The notes under the pieces were generated by a model. It was not told the origin of the DNA. It ran no database searches and saw only the letters and a list, made by a program, of their open reading frames with translations. A DNA stretch of 64,000 bases, taken from positions 1,426,001-1,490,000 of the forward strand of contig NZ_JAYEER010000001.1 of assembly GCF_034653355.1 (NCBI RefSeq), given 5' to 3'. Below are positions 18,113 to 27,392 of this stretch, piece after piece (the stretch's first letter is position 1; every line of letters starts with the position of its first letter). Source of the stretch: Nitrospirillum sp034653355 (GTDB lineage Bacteria > Pseudomonadota > Alphaproteobacteria > Azospirillales > Azospirillaceae). A program made the position numbers and the translations under genes.

Positions 18113-18496
18113 GGGTATCTTCCCTGTCATCCTGTTCCAAATCCACCTTAAGGCAGGGATTGGGGTTTTTCTTTCCGGAGTTCCCGGCAAAGCCGCCACT
18201 CCTCCGGTAAGATTTCCGCGACATCGACCGTCCTTCGCAGGATTTATGCTTGGATGATGCTAACGCGGGTCAGAAATACCGCCGCACCATCCCCAGGTGA
18301 GCGGAAGGGTAATCCTGTTCATGCCACCGTTGGGCATATCCATGCGCCAGCAATCTGGCTCACGGATAAAATTTCCCCGCTGCCGCTCAAACGCCCGCAA
18401 CTTCGCCAAAAATGCCCCACGGTTTTCGCTAGCATGGGTTCCAGCCAGGGGACCTTCTGGCCAACGGGCGCCTTTCCAACCCCACGAGTGACACGG
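18113..18496. other. Divergent intergenic region between the OCD fusion and the Tat-PLP enzyme
   Basis: About 380 bp. The reading frame of the plus-strand gene stays open to 18254, but the upstream part looks non-coding (basic, low-complexity translation) and the Tat signal starts only at 18497. A TTATGC element is at 18244-18249. The divergent promoters of the OCD-Lrp operon and the PLP gene should lie here; Lrp binding is plausible but no site can be assigned. Confidence 0.5.
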
Positions 18497-19753
18497 ATGA
18501 GAATGACGCGCAGGGACGTGATGCTGGCCGCCGGCACCCTCACCATGGCCGAAATCGTGCCGGCCGCCGTGGATGCCCAGATCGCGCCAACCGCGCCCAA
18601 GTCCAGCCTGCCCACGCGCTTTCCGGACAAGGCGTCCTTTTTCCCCCACGACCTGGTTTATCTCGACAGCGGGTCCCAGCACCCCGTCAGCACGGGCGCC
18701 AAGGCCGCCGTCGACGCCTACCTGTCCAAGCGCATGCTGGACCCGGCGGCGGCGCATTATGACCTGCCCGACGACAGCGTGCGGGAGAAGTTCGCCCGCC
18801 TAGTGAATGCGGATGCCGACGACATCGCCTATGTGCAGAGCACCACGGCGGGGGAGCAGATGGTGCTGCGCGGCCTGGGCCTTCCCAAATCGGGCGGCCA
18901 CATCGTCACCGACACGCTGCACTTCTTCGGCTCCCTGCCGCTGTATGAGGAGATGCAGCGCCATGGGGTGGAGGTCACCTGGGTCGAGCCCAAGGACGGT
19001 CGCATCCTGCTGGGGGACCTGAAGCAGGCCATCCGCAAGGACACCAGGCTGGTGTCCTTGTCCCTGGTCTCCACCATCAACGGCTTTCAGCATGACCTCA
19101 AGGCAGTGTGCGACCTGGCGCATGCCAACGGCGCCCTGGTCTACGCCGACGTCATCCACGCCGCCGGCTGCGTGCCCGTGGACCTGAAAGGCAGCGGCGT
19201 CGATTTCGCCGCCTGCGCCAGCTACAAGTGGTTGATGGGCGATTTCGGCCTGGGCTTCGTCTATGGGACCAAGGCCGCCCGCGCGCGGCTGGCCCGCACG
19301 GAATACGGCTATTACGGGATGAGCGCGTTCAAGCCGCACATTTATCCCTTCGACCCGCCGGGCGACATGATCGCCGACTATGCCTACGCCGACACGGCGG
19401 AGGGCACCTTCGCCCACGGCACCCACGCCCACACGGTCATCGCCCAGCTTGACCACTCCCTGGACTACATCCTGGGTGTGGGCGTGCCGGTCATCCAGGC
19501 GCATGCGCAGGACCTGATCGGCCGGCTGAAGCGGGAGTTGCCCAAGCTGGGCTACACCCTGATGACCCCGCCCGAAGCCACCACGCCCCTTGTCACCTGC
19601 GCCTATGAGAACGCGCGGGAGAAGCTGGCGCCCAAGCTGGCGGCGGGCAAGATCAAGATGACGGTCGGCGGCAACCGCTTCCGCGTCACCCCTTCGGTGT
19701 TCAACGACCACACCGATATCGACCGGCTGCTCGCCGCGCTCGGCCACGCTTAG
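18497..19753 (+). CDS. Tat-exported class V PLP-dependent aminotransferase-like enzyme
   Basis: Fold-type I PLP protein of the class V aminotransferase/isopenicillin-N-epimerase/cysteine-desulfurase group. The N-terminus MRMTRRDVMLAAGTLTMAE fits a twin-arginine signal (TRRDVML plus hydrophobic stretch), so it should be exported folded with its cofactor. Landmarks: FFPHDLVYLDSGSQHP, the cofactor Asp in YADVIHAAG, and the Schiff-base Lys at about residue 244 in SYKWLMGDFG. 418 residues. Two nearby ATGs (18497, 18503) are possible and ribosome sites are weak. A known periplasmic Tat-PLP enzyme of this superfamily is PvdN of pyoverdine maturation; a similar compartment is inferred here, not the same reaction. 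Confidence 0.85.
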   Translation: MRMTRRDVMLAAGTLTMAEIVPAAVDAQIAPTAPKSSLPTRFPDKASFFPHDLVYLDSGSQHPVSTGAKAAVDAYLSKRMLDPAAAHYDLPDDSVREKFARLVNADADDIAYVQSTTAGEQMVLRGLGLPKSGGHIVTDTLHFFGSLPLYEEMQRHGVEVTWVEPKDGRILLGDLKQAIRKDTRLVSLSLVSTINGFQHDLKAVCDLAHANGALVYADVIHAAGCVPVDLKGSGVDFAACASYKWLMGDFGLGFVYGTKAARARLARTEYGYYGMSAFKPHIYPFDPPGDMIADYAYADTAEGTFAHGTHAHTVIAQLDHSLDYILGVGVPVIQAHAQDLIGRLKRELPKLGYTLMTPPEATTPLVTCAYENAREKLAPKLAAGKIKMTVGGNRFRVTPSVFNDHTDIDRLLAALGHA

Positions 19754-19928
19754 GTCGGACGCTCAAGTCATTTGTGAAAAAGAGAGTTTTGGCAGTTGGG
19801 TTTGTTGAGAGAAATGCCAGGTCGGATGGGGCGGTGATGGGGCCGTCCATCTGCGGGCGCCGAGATCGAGTGCCGGGCGCGCGCGCCTAAATAAGCCAAA
19901 TAATTCAAGACGGACGGGTGGGTAAATT

Positions 19929-21416
19929 ATGATGGGCAAACGGGTGCGTCGGCTGGTCCTGGGCCTGATGATGACAGCCGCACCGGCCACCGTGATGGCG
20001 CAGGGCGTGCCGGTGCCGGAGATCGCGGGGCCCGTTCTAGGGCCGGTGACAACGCCGCACAGCGTCGTGCTGAACGGCAAGACCGTGCATTACACCGCCA
20101 CCTTCGCGGAGAAGGTGCTGAAGGACGCGGGCGACAAGCCCCTGGCCTCGATCTCCGCCACCGCCTATGTGGCGAGTCCGGCGGTGAAGACCCGGCCGGT
20201 GCTGTTCGTCTTCAACGGCGGGCCCGGCGCCTCATCCTCGCCCCTGCATTTCGGCGCCTTCGGGCCGCGCAGCATCGTGAAGGGCGCGGACGGCAACCGC
20301 ACCGTGGCCGACAACCCGCACAGCCTGCTGGCCGACGCCGACTTGGTGTTCATCGACCCAGTGGCCACCGGGTTCAGTCGCGTGCTGCCCGGCGGCGACG
20401 GCCACCCCTATTGGAATGCCGACGGCGACGCCCAGGCGGTGCTGGGTCTGATCCGCGACTGGCTGCGCGACCAGGGGCGCACAGGCTCCCCCGTCTACAT
20501 CGCCGGCGAGAGCTATGGCGGTTTCCGCCTGGCCACCATGATGAAGTTCGTGGGCGACCTGCCCATCGCCGGCCTGATCCTCGTCTCCCCCGCGTTGGAC
20601 TTCACGGCGGTGGCGGAAAACCCCGGCAACGACCTGCCACACATCTTCGAACTGCCGGCCATGGCGGTGACGGCCTGGAAGCATGGCCGCGCCAAGATCG
20701 ACGCGCAGACACCGGACCAAGTGTTCCAGGTGGCCGCCGACTATGCCGAGGGGCCCTACGCCCTGGCCCTGCTGAAGGGCGGCCGGCTACCGGTGGCGGA
20801 GCGCGACGCCGTGGCCGCCCGCCTGGGCGACCTGATCGGCCTGCCGGCCAAGACCATCGCCGACGCCAACCTGCGCATCGGCACGCAGAAGTTCCTGGAG
20901 ACGCTGCTGGCCGACCAGGGCCTGGTGGTAGGCCGCCTGGACGGCCGCGTCACCGGCCCCGCGCCCAAGGACGCGCCCGCCGACCGCCCGGCTGCCGCCA
21001 AGGATCCGGCGCTGGGGCTGGGGCGCACCAACGTCATCACCTCCAGCGTCGCCACCGATTATTTCAAGCGTGAGCTGAACGTGCCGGTGGACCGCGACTA
21101 TGTGTCCCTGACCCTGGACGTGAACTTTGGCTGGAACTTCCAGCCGGCCAGGCGCGAGGACGGGTTCTACCTCAATGCCGCACCCGATATCGCGCCGGTG
21201 ATGAAAGCGCAGCCCAGGACCCGCCTGCTGCTGGTCGGCGGCTATTACGACATGACCGTGCCACTGCTTTCCGCCCGCTACGCCATCGACCGGGCCGGCA
21301 TTCCTCTTGACCGCGTGACCGTTGCCGCCTTCGATGCGGGCCACAGCCCCTTCGACGGGGAAGCGGGGCAGGTTCGGATGCAGGAGATGATGCATGGCTT
21401 CTTGGTGGGGCGCTGA
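19929..21416 (+). CDS. Exported S10 family serine carboxypeptidase-like protein (copy 3)
   Basis: 495 residues with a signal peptide (KRVRRLVLGLMMTAAPATVMAQ). S10 landmarks: NGGPGAS near 97-102, nucleophile Ser195 in GESYGG, Asp441 in YYDMTVP, His472 in DAGHS. Its last 23 bases overlap the start of the S9 peptidase gene, whose ribosome site AGGAG lies inside this gene, so the two are translated from one message. Fourteen proline/alanine/aspartate-rich residues around APKDAPADRPAAAK form an insertion before the last third. Confidence 0.9.
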   Translation: MMGKRVRRLVLGLMMTAAPATVMAQGVPVPEIAGPVLGPVTTPHSVVLNGKTVHYTATFAEKVLKDAGDKPLASISATAYVASPAVKTRPVLFVFNGGPGASSSPLHFGAFGPRSIVKGADGNRTVADNPHSLLADADLVFIDPVATGFSRVLPGGDGHPYWNADGDAQAVLGLIRDWLRDQGRTGSPVYIAGESYGGFRLATMMKFVGDLPIAGLILVSPALDFTAVAENPGNDLPHIFELPAMAVTAWKHGRAKIDAQTPDQVFQVAADYAEGPYALALLKGGRLPVAERDAVAARLGDLIGLPAKTIADANLRIGTQKFLETLLADQGLVVGRLDGRVTGPAPKDAPADRPAAAKDPALGLGRTNVITSSVATDYFKRELNVPVDRDYVSLTLDVNFGWNFQPARREDGFYLNAAPDIAPVMKAQPRTRLLLVGGYYDMTVPLLSARYAIDRAGIPLDRVTVAAFDAGHSPFDGEAGQVRMQEMMHGFLVGR

Positions 21417-23379
21417 TCGCGGGTTTGTTGGGGCAACGGCGATCGGCCTGGTGCTGGCGGTGTCTGGGGTGGCCGGGGGCGCGCAGGCCGCCAGTTCGCA
21501 CCAGTACACTGGCCTCAGCCTGTCGGGCGACGGCAAGCACCTGGCGGCGGTCGAGGCCGACAAGGCCGAGGGGGCCGGCAGCGCCGGCCATGGCACCGTG
21601 GTGGTGCGCGGCACAGATGGCGCCGTAGCGCTGAAATTGGATCCCTGCGCCGCCTGCCGTTACGCCGGCCCCGCCTGGTCGCCGGACGGCACGGTCCTGG
21701 CCTTCGTCGGCAGCTCCGGTGGACAGGCCGTCCTGTACCTGGTGGAGGGCGGGACGGTGCGCCCGTTGACGGTCATCCAGGGCCTGGCCAGCACGCCGCG
21801 CTGGTCGCCGGATGGCAAGGAAATCGCCCTGCTGGTGACGGAGAACGCCAAGAAGGAGGCGGGCGCCACCCACGCCGGTGCCCGCCAGGTGGGTGAGCAG
21901 GGGGAGGGCGACGACGTCCAGCGCATCGCCGTCGTCACCGTGGCCAGCGGTGCCGTGCAGTTGGTCAGCCCGGACAAGACCTACGTCTATGAGTATGATT
22001 GGACGCCGGACGGCAAGGGCTTCGTCGCCACGGCCGCCGAGGGCAACGGCGACAACAACTGGTGGGTCGCCAGCCTGCGCGCCTTCGGTCGCGATGGCGT
22101 CACCCGCGTCATCGCCGCCCCGCAGAATATCAGTACAGGGCCGCAGATCGCCTTTCCGCGCGTGTCGCCCGACGGCAAGACGGTGGCTTTCATCGGCGGG
22201 CTGATGAGCGACTTCGGCTCCTTCGGGGGCGATGTCTACACCGTGCCCGTCAAGGGTGGGGAGCCCAAGGACGTGACCGCCGGCTATGCCGGCACCGTGA
22301 CCTCGCTGGCTTGGCGGGGCAACCGCCTGGTGGCCGGCGTCACCGTGGGCGGCGAGACCGGCAGCGCCGTGGTTGACCCGGCCAAGGGTACCATCACCGA
22401 GGTCAAGACCGCCGCCGCCACCCGCATGGCCGGCGATGGCCGGGTGGCGCTGGACCGCAACGGCACCCACGCCGCCTGGGTGGCGGAGGGCTTCGATTTC
22501 GGTCCCCGCATCGAATACGGTCGCCTGGGCGACCTGGCCGCCATCACCCACGACAATGACGGCCTGGCCCCGCTGGTCACCGTCAGCAGCCTCAGCTGGA
22601 AGAACGATGGCCTGAACGTCCAGGGCTGGCTGGTGACGCCCCGGACGCTGGTGGCGGATGGCGCCAAGCGGCCCATGGTGGTCAACATCCACGGCGGCCC
22701 CTCGGCCGCGCACACGCCGCGCTTCGTCTGGGGCGACGTCATGGCCGCCTTCGCCAAGGCCGGCTATGCCGTGTTCCTGCCCAACCCGCGCGGCAGCTTC
22801 GGCCAGGGGGAGGCGTTCACCCGGGCCAACATCCGCGACTTCGGCGGCGGCGACCTACGCGATATCATGGCCGGCATCGATGCGGCGGAGGCGCAAGCGC
22901 CCATCGACGACAACCGCCTGATGATCTTCGGCCGCAGCTATGGCGGCTTCATGAGCATGTGGGCCATCACCCAGACCCAACGCTTCAAGGCCGCGGCCAT
23001 CGGCGCCGGGCTGTCGGACTGGTATTCCTACTACGGCCAGAACGGCATCGATCGCTGGATGATCCCCTTCTTCGGCAAGTCGGCGTACGAGGATCCGGAG
23101 ATTTACGACCGGCTGTCGCCCATCCGCCACATCCGCAATGTGAAGACGCCGACCCTGCTGCATGTGGGGGAACGCGACATCGAAACCCCGGTGATGCAGA
23201 CGCGGGAATATTGGCACGCCCTGCGCGCCATGGGCGTGGAGACCAGCTTCATCGTCTACGCCGATGAGGGGCACGTCATGCAGAAGGCGGAAAACATTGA
23301 GGATTTGAACCGCCGCATCATCGCCTGGTTCGAGCTGCACATCGGCGGCGCCGCGACGGCCGGCGGCGCCCAACACTGA
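21394..23379 (+). CDS. Exported S9 prolyl oligopeptidase family peptidase
   Basis: 661 residues: signal peptide up to about residue 32 (GGAQA), an N-terminal beta-propeller with TolB/WD40-like repeats (GLSLSGDGKHLAAV, AWSPDGTVLAF, PRWSPDGKEIAL, FPRVSPDGKTVAF), then an alpha/beta-hydrolase domain. Nucleophile near Ser515 in GRSYGGF, Asp in GERDIETP, His in DEGHVM. The family (acylaminoacyl peptidases, dipeptidyl peptidases) cuts short peptides or N-acylated ends. The start at 21394 lies seven bases after AGGAG inside the preceding S10 gene. Confidence 0.92.
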   Translation: MASWWGADRGFVGATAIGLVLAVSGVAGGAQAASSHQYTGLSLSGDGKHLAAVEADKAEGAGSAGHGTVVVRGTDGAVALKLDPCAACRYAGPAWSPDGTVLAFVGSSGGQAVLYLVEGGTVRPLTVIQGLASTPRWSPDGKEIALLVTENAKKEAGATHAGARQVGEQGEGDDVQRIAVVTVASGAVQLVSPDKTYVYEYDWTPDGKGFVATAAEGNGDNNWWVASLRAFGRDGVTRVIAAPQNISTGPQIAFPRVSPDGKTVAFIGGLMSDFGSFGGDVYTVPVKGGEPKDVTAGYAGTVTSLAWRGNRLVAGVTVGGETGSAVVDPAKGTITEVKTAAATRMAGDGRVALDRNGTHAAWVAEGFDFGPRIEYGRLGDLAAITHDNDGLAPLVTVSSLSWKNDGLNVQGWLVTPRTLVADGAKRPMVVNIHGGPSAAHTPRFVWGDVMAAFAKAGYAVFLPNPRGSFGQGEAFTRANIRDFGGGDLRDIMAGIDAAEAQAPIDDNRLMIFGRSYGGFMSMWAITQTQRFKAAAIGAGLSDWYSYYGQNGIDRWMIPFFGKSAYEDPEIYDRLSPIRHIRNVKTPTLLHVGERDIETPVMQTREYWHALRAMGVETSFIVYADEGHVMQKAENIEDLNRRIIAWFELHIGGAATAGGAQH

Positions 23380-23388
23380 GGGGGGCGG

Positions 23389-23482
23389 GGGTGCCGGCGG
23401 CGACGGCACCCTTATGCCGGGATCGATACCACGGCGCCATAGTTTATGCGGCGCCGGAGTGGTTTTCCACATATCGGCATAA
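23389..23482. repeat. Nested inverted repeats between the S9 and amidohydrolase genes
   Basis: GGGTGCCG (23389-23396) / CGGCACCC (23404-23411) starts 10 bases after the S9 stop and may be a weak terminator, with only two Ts behind it. Downstream, TTATGCCG (23412-23419) pairs with CGGCATAA (23475-23482) and encloses CGGCGCC (23432-23438) / GGCGCCG (23450-23456). Confidence 0.5.
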
Positions 23483-23605
23483 TCTATCCCCCCAGCCCGC
23501 GATAGGCTTTCCCCAATACAGGGATTCTGGTCCGGCGGCGCCATCGACGCGCCGGACAGGCTGGGCCGGCAACCGGCCTGATGGGAAGAAGCAGGAGCAC
23601 CGGGC

Positions 23606-25756
23606 ATGAACACGCGCGTTTTCCCCCGCCATCTGGCGACCGTCCTCTGGCTGAACGGCGCCGCCGCGCTGGCCCTGACCGCCGGGACGGCGCAGGCCGC
23701 CGCCGTCACCGAAAAGCTGGTCATCGTTCAGAATGGGGAGAACATCGGCACCGTCACCGGCACGACCGACGGCGCGTCGGTCAGCGTTGACTATTACGTC
23801 GACGACAACGGCCGGGGCCCGAAGCACAAGGAAAATCTCACCATCGGTGCCGGCGGCATTCCCACCAGCTGGACGGTGGGCGGCACGTCGCTGATGGGGG
23901 GCAGCGTCAACGAAAGCTTCAAGTGGGAAGGCGGCCAGGCTAGCTGGACCAGCCAGGCGGACAAGGGGGCGATGCCGGCGGCCAAGGCGCCGCTGTACGT
24001 CGTCAACGACGACAGTCCCTGGGCGCTTGGCGTCTATGCCCGCGCCCTGCTGAAGGCGCCGGGCAACAGCCTGCCGCTGCTGCCTGCCGGCACCATGCGC
24101 CTGGTGAAGGTCAAGGCCACCACGCTGGGTGCTGGCAAGGACGCCGTGCCCCTGACGCTCTATCGCATTGAGGGCGTGAACCTGCAGCCGGACTATGTGC
24201 TGCTGGACAAGGCGGGCCGCCTGTTCGCCACCTTCGGCGGCCACTATCTGACCATCCGTCAGGGGCATGAGAAAGAGGCGCACGCCATCCAGGCCCTGGG
24301 CGCGGAGGCGGAGCGCACGCTGGCACGCGACCGGCAGAAGGCGCTGGCCCATCGCTACACCCAACCGGTTCGCATCCGGAACGTTCATGTGTTCGATCCG
24401 CGCACCGGCACGCTGGGCGGCCTGTCCACCGTCATCGTGCTGCGCGACCGCATCACCGCCGTGATGCCATCGGACCAGGACCCATCTGGTGGCAATGGGC
24501 CCCAACCTGATGACCAGGTGATCGTGGATGGGCAGGGCGGCACGCTGATGCCGGGCCTGCACGACATGCATTCCCACACCACGCTCGATTCCGGGCTGTT
24601 CTATCTGGCGGCCGGCGTCACCGAGACGCGGGACATGGGCAACGACAACGCCTTCCTCCAAGACCTGATGCCCCGCATCGAGGCGGGGGAACTGGCGGGG
24701 CCGCGCATCACGCCCAACGGCTTCCTGGAAGGCCGCAGCCCCTATTCCGCCCGCTTCGGCATCATTCCGGAAACGGTGGCCGACGCGGTCAAGGCCGTGG
24801 ACTGGTATGCCGACCGCGGCTATTTCCAGATCAAGATCTACAATTCCATGACGCCGGACTGGGTGCGTCCCATTGCGGACGAGGCGCACAAGCGCGGCAT
24901 GACCGTCACCGGCCACGTGCCGGCCTTCGACACGCCCGACCGCTGCATCAGGGATGGCTACAGCGAGATCACCCACATCAACCAGCTGATGCTGGGCTGG
25001 CTGCTGAAGCCGGAGGAGGATACCCGCACGCCCCTGCGCCTGACCGCCATGGCGCGCGCTGCGGACCTGGACCTGAACTCGGCGCCCGTGCAGGCGACGG
25101 TGAAGCTGATGGTGGATGGGCACATCGCCCACGACCCCACCGCCGTCATCCTGGAACGCCTGATGCTGAGCCGCGCCGGGGTGACCCCGCCCGGCGATGT
25201 CGATTACCTCGACAACATGCCCATCGGCTATCAACGCTATCGCAAGCGCACCTTCGTGCCGCTGAAGTCGCCTGCCGACGACCAGGCCTACGTGAAAGCG
25301 TTTGGTAAAGTGCTGGAGACGCTGAAGCTGCTGCACGACAAGGGCATACGCCTGCTGCCGGGCACGGACGACGTCACCGGCTTCACCGTGCACCGGGAGA
25401 TGGAGCTGTACACCATGGCCGGCATCAGCCCGGCCGAGGTGTTGCGCCTGTCCACCCTGTCGCCCGAAGAGTACATGGGCCACGGCGATCTGGGCACCGT
25501 GGAGCGCGGCAAGCTGGCCGACCTGGTGCTGATCGCCGGCGATCCCACCCAGGACATCCGCGCGGTCAAGAAGCCGCGCCTGGTGATGAAGGGCGGGGCC
25601 ATCTACTACCCCAGCGAAATCTACCAGTCGCTGAGCATCAAGCCCTTCGCCGACGCCCCGCCGGTAACGGTGCCCAAGGTGATGGAGGGCCCCGGTGACA
25701 GCCTGGGCGCGCCCGGCCTGTTCGGCGGCGGCCATGACGATGACATGGGCGACTGA
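23606..25756 (+). CDS. Exported amidohydrolase with N-terminal extension
   Basis: 716 residues. Signal peptide at 1-32 (GTAQAAAV). Residues about 33-245 form a beta-rich domain of unknown type; about 250-690 are an amidohydrolase of the metal-dependent TIM-barrel superfamily: HxH motif at His322/His324 (GLHDMHSHTT), TGHVPAFDTPD, EITHINQ, the Asp in LPGTDDVTG, and the usual C-terminal strand GTVERGKLADLVLIAGDP. Such enzymes cleave amide or imidazolone-like bonds and some are dipeptidases. The protein ends in a short Gly/His/Asp-rich tail (GGGHDDDMGD) that might bind metal. It is followed by a perfect 11-bp hairpin. Confidence 0.88.
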   Translation: MNTRVFPRHLATVLWLNGAAALALTAGTAQAAAVTEKLVIVQNGENIGTVTGTTDGASVSVDYYVDDNGRGPKHKENLTIGAGGIPTSWTVGGTSLMGGSVNESFKWEGGQASWTSQADKGAMPAAKAPLYVVNDDSPWALGVYARALLKAPGNSLPLLPAGTMRLVKVKATTLGAGKDAVPLTLYRIEGVNLQPDYVLLDKAGRLFATFGGHYLTIRQGHEKEAHAIQALGAEAERTLARDRQKALAHRYTQPVRIRNVHVFDPRTGTLGGLSTVIVLRDRITAVMPSDQDPSGGNGPQPDDQVIVDGQGGTLMPGLHDMHSHTTLDSGLFYLAAGVTETRDMGNDNAFLQDLMPRIEAGELAGPRITPNGFLEGRSPYSARFGIIPETVADAVKAVDWYADRGYFQIKIYNSMTPDWVRPIADEAHKRGMTVTGHVPAFDTPDRCIRDGYSEITHINQLMLGWLLKPEEDTRTPLRLTAMARAADLDLNSAPVQATVKLMVDGHIAHDPTAVILERLMLSRAGVTPPGDVDYLDNMPIGYQRYRKRTFVPLKSPADDQAYVKAFGKVLETLKLLHDKGIRLLPGTDDVTGFTVHREMELYTMAGISPAEVLRLSTLSPEEYMGHGDLGTVERGKLADLVLIAGDPTQDIRAVKKPRLVMKGGAIYYPSEIYQSLSIKPFADAPPVTVPKVMEGPGDSLGAPGLFGGGHDDDMGD

Positions 25757-25770
25757 GCCAAGACGCTCCA

Positions 25771-25796
25771 GCGGCATGAGTTCCCACTCATGCCGC
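25771..25796 (+). terminator. Perfect 11-bp hairpin after the amidohydrolase gene
   Basis: GCGGCATGAGT (25771-25781), loop TCCC, ACTCATGCCGC (25786-25796), starting 14 bases after the stop. Only a short T stretch follows (25801-25803), so it may terminate weakly or protect the 3' end. Confidence 0.6.
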
Positions 25797-25858
25797 CAGG
25801 TTTCTGGGGAGCGAAGCGGACTGGAAAGCGAGGATAAGCCAAGCCGGCGGATGCCGGC
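25796..25858 (+). promoter_or_regulatory. Two-hairpin leader element, copy A
   Basis: 63 bases ending 19 bases before the S10 copy 4 ATG. Hairpin 1: CCAG (25796-25799) / CTGG (25804-25807). A 35-base linker follows with GGAGCGAAGCGGACTGGAAA and CGAGGA. Hairpin 2: GCCGGC, loop GGAT, GCCGGC (25843-25858). The same layout recurs at 27393-27455. Between the copies hairpin 1 shows a compensatory A-T to G-C pair change, and hairpin 2 keeps pairing by G-T wobbles, which suggests selection on RNA structure. Ligand or function unknown. Confidence 0.5.
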
Positions 25859-25877
25859 GCCCGGCGCTTGAGGGAAC

Positions 25878-27386
25878 ATGACGATGGGCAACTACAAGAC
25901 GGCGTTGATGGCGGGCGTTATGCTGGCCTGTCTGTCTGGCAACGCTTCGAACGCAGCGGAGGCGGGCGGGGGGCCCGCCGCCGCACCCCGCGTGTTCACC
26001 TCCGAACACAGCGGCACCTTCAACGGGCGGAAGTTGCGCTACACGGCGACGGTGGCGGAAACCATCCTGACCAACCCGGCCGGGCAGAAGACGGCCAGCG
26101 TCTTCACCACCAGCTACATCTGCACCGACGTGCCCAAGGGCACCGTACGGCCGGTGGTGTTCGTCTTCAACGGCGGGCCGGGTTCTGCCAGCCTGTGGCT
26201 GCACATGGGCTTCGTCGGCCCCAAGCGGGTGGATTTCGCCGACCCGGTGCACCCGCCGACCACGCCGCCCTTCCACACGGTGGACAACCCCGACAGTCCG
26301 CTGGACGTGGCCGACATTGTCCTGATTGATCCGCCCGGCACCGGCTACAGCCGCGTCTTGCCGGATGGCAAGCCGGAGCAGTTCTACGGCACCGCGCAGG
26401 ATGCGCAGATGACGGTGGACGTCATTGAGCGCTGGACGCGGGAGCATGACCGCTGGAACGCGCCCAAGTACCTGATGTCGGAAAGCTACGGCACCATCCG
26501 GGCCGCCGTGGTGGCCCGCCTGCTGGCCGGGGGGCCCATGGCCACGGGCAGCATGGACGGCATGACCCTGAATGGCATCATCCTGCTGGGACAGTCCATG
26601 GACATGTCGGGCACGGCGGGGGATGACGTGCGTGTCCTGACGGCTCTGCCCACCCTGGCGGCGACCGCCTGCTACCACCATAAGGGGCCGAGCGGCTGCA
26701 CTGCCGAGGGCCAGGTGGCCGCGGCACGAGCGTTCGCCGCCGACCGTTACTTGAAGGCGCTCTATGCCGGCAACACCCTGCCGGAGGCGGAGCGCGAGGC
26801 GGTGACGGCGGAACTATCCAGCCTGACTGGCCTGTCGGTCGCCGTCATCAAGGCCAACGACCTGCGCATCAGCACCGGGGTTTTCGCCCATGAGCTGCTG
26901 CAGGGCCAGGAGGTTGGCGCCTACGATGGCCGCTACACCCTGCCGCTGGCCGGCAGCGCCGAGGATCCGGTGGCCGACGACCCGGCCATGGGCCAGTACG
27001 TTCCGGGCTTCGTCGGCGCTTTCAATGACTACATCCGTCACGACCTGGGCGTGACGGTGGCGGAGCCCTATGAGGCCATTTCCTTCCGGACGGTCAACGC
27101 CCGCTGGGACTACGGCAAGGCTTCGGGCGCCGAGACCAACCATGCCAAGGATCTCGCCACCGCCATGCGCCGCAATCCGCGCCTGCGGGTCATGGTGGGG
27201 GCCGGCTACTACGATCTGGTGACGACCCTGGGCTCCGCCGCCTACACCATCGCCCACGCCGGCATTCCCCAGGACCGCACGGAAACCCATCTCTACCCTT
27301 CGGGCCATATGCCCTATATGGGCAATGAGGCGCGCACCGCCCTGGCGCGGGACGTGCGCGCTTTCCTGACCGCCGAGACCAAGTGA
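25878..27386 (+). CDS. Exported S10 family serine carboxypeptidase-like protein (copy 4)
   Basis: 502 residues with signal peptide (NYKTALMAGVMLACLSGNAS). NGGPGSAS is canonical; the nucleophile Ser203 sits in SESYG rather than the usual GESYG; Asp is in YYDLVTT and His in SGHMPYM. Most similar by eye to copy 1 (shared SLWLHxGxxGPKRV and the overall C-terminal pattern), so these two may be the closest pair. It lies behind the two-hairpin leader and is followed by the permease with a second copy of that leader. ATG at 25878 or 25884 (second Met) are both possible. Confidence 0.9.
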   Translation: MTMGNYKTALMAGVMLACLSGNASNAAEAGGGPAAAPRVFTSEHSGTFNGRKLRYTATVAETILTNPAGQKTASVFTTSYICTDVPKGTVRPVVFVFNGGPGSASLWLHMGFVGPKRVDFADPVHPPTTPPFHTVDNPDSPLDVADIVLIDPPGTGYSRVLPDGKPEQFYGTAQDAQMTVDVIERWTREHDRWNAPKYLMSESYGTIRAAVVARLLAGGPMATGSMDGMTLNGIILLGQSMDMSGTAGDDVRVLTALPTLAATACYHHKGPSGCTAEGQVAAARAFAADRYLKALYAGNTLPEAEREAVTAELSSLTGLSVAVIKANDLRISTGVFAHELLQGQEVGAYDGRYTLPLAGSAEDPVADDPAMGQYVPGFVGAFNDYIRHDLGVTVAEPYEAISFRTVNARWDYGKASGAETNHAKDLATAMRRNPRLRVMVGAGYYDLVTTLGSAAYTIAHAGIPQDRTETHLYPSGHMPYMGNEARTALARDVRAFLTAETK

Positions 27387-27392
27387 TGCCAG

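Noticed and set aside
23444..25891. 815-codon open frame antisense to the amidohydrolase gene
   Set aside because: Same kind of shadow; no ribosome site or family motif, and the plus-strand gene has signal peptide and metal motifs.
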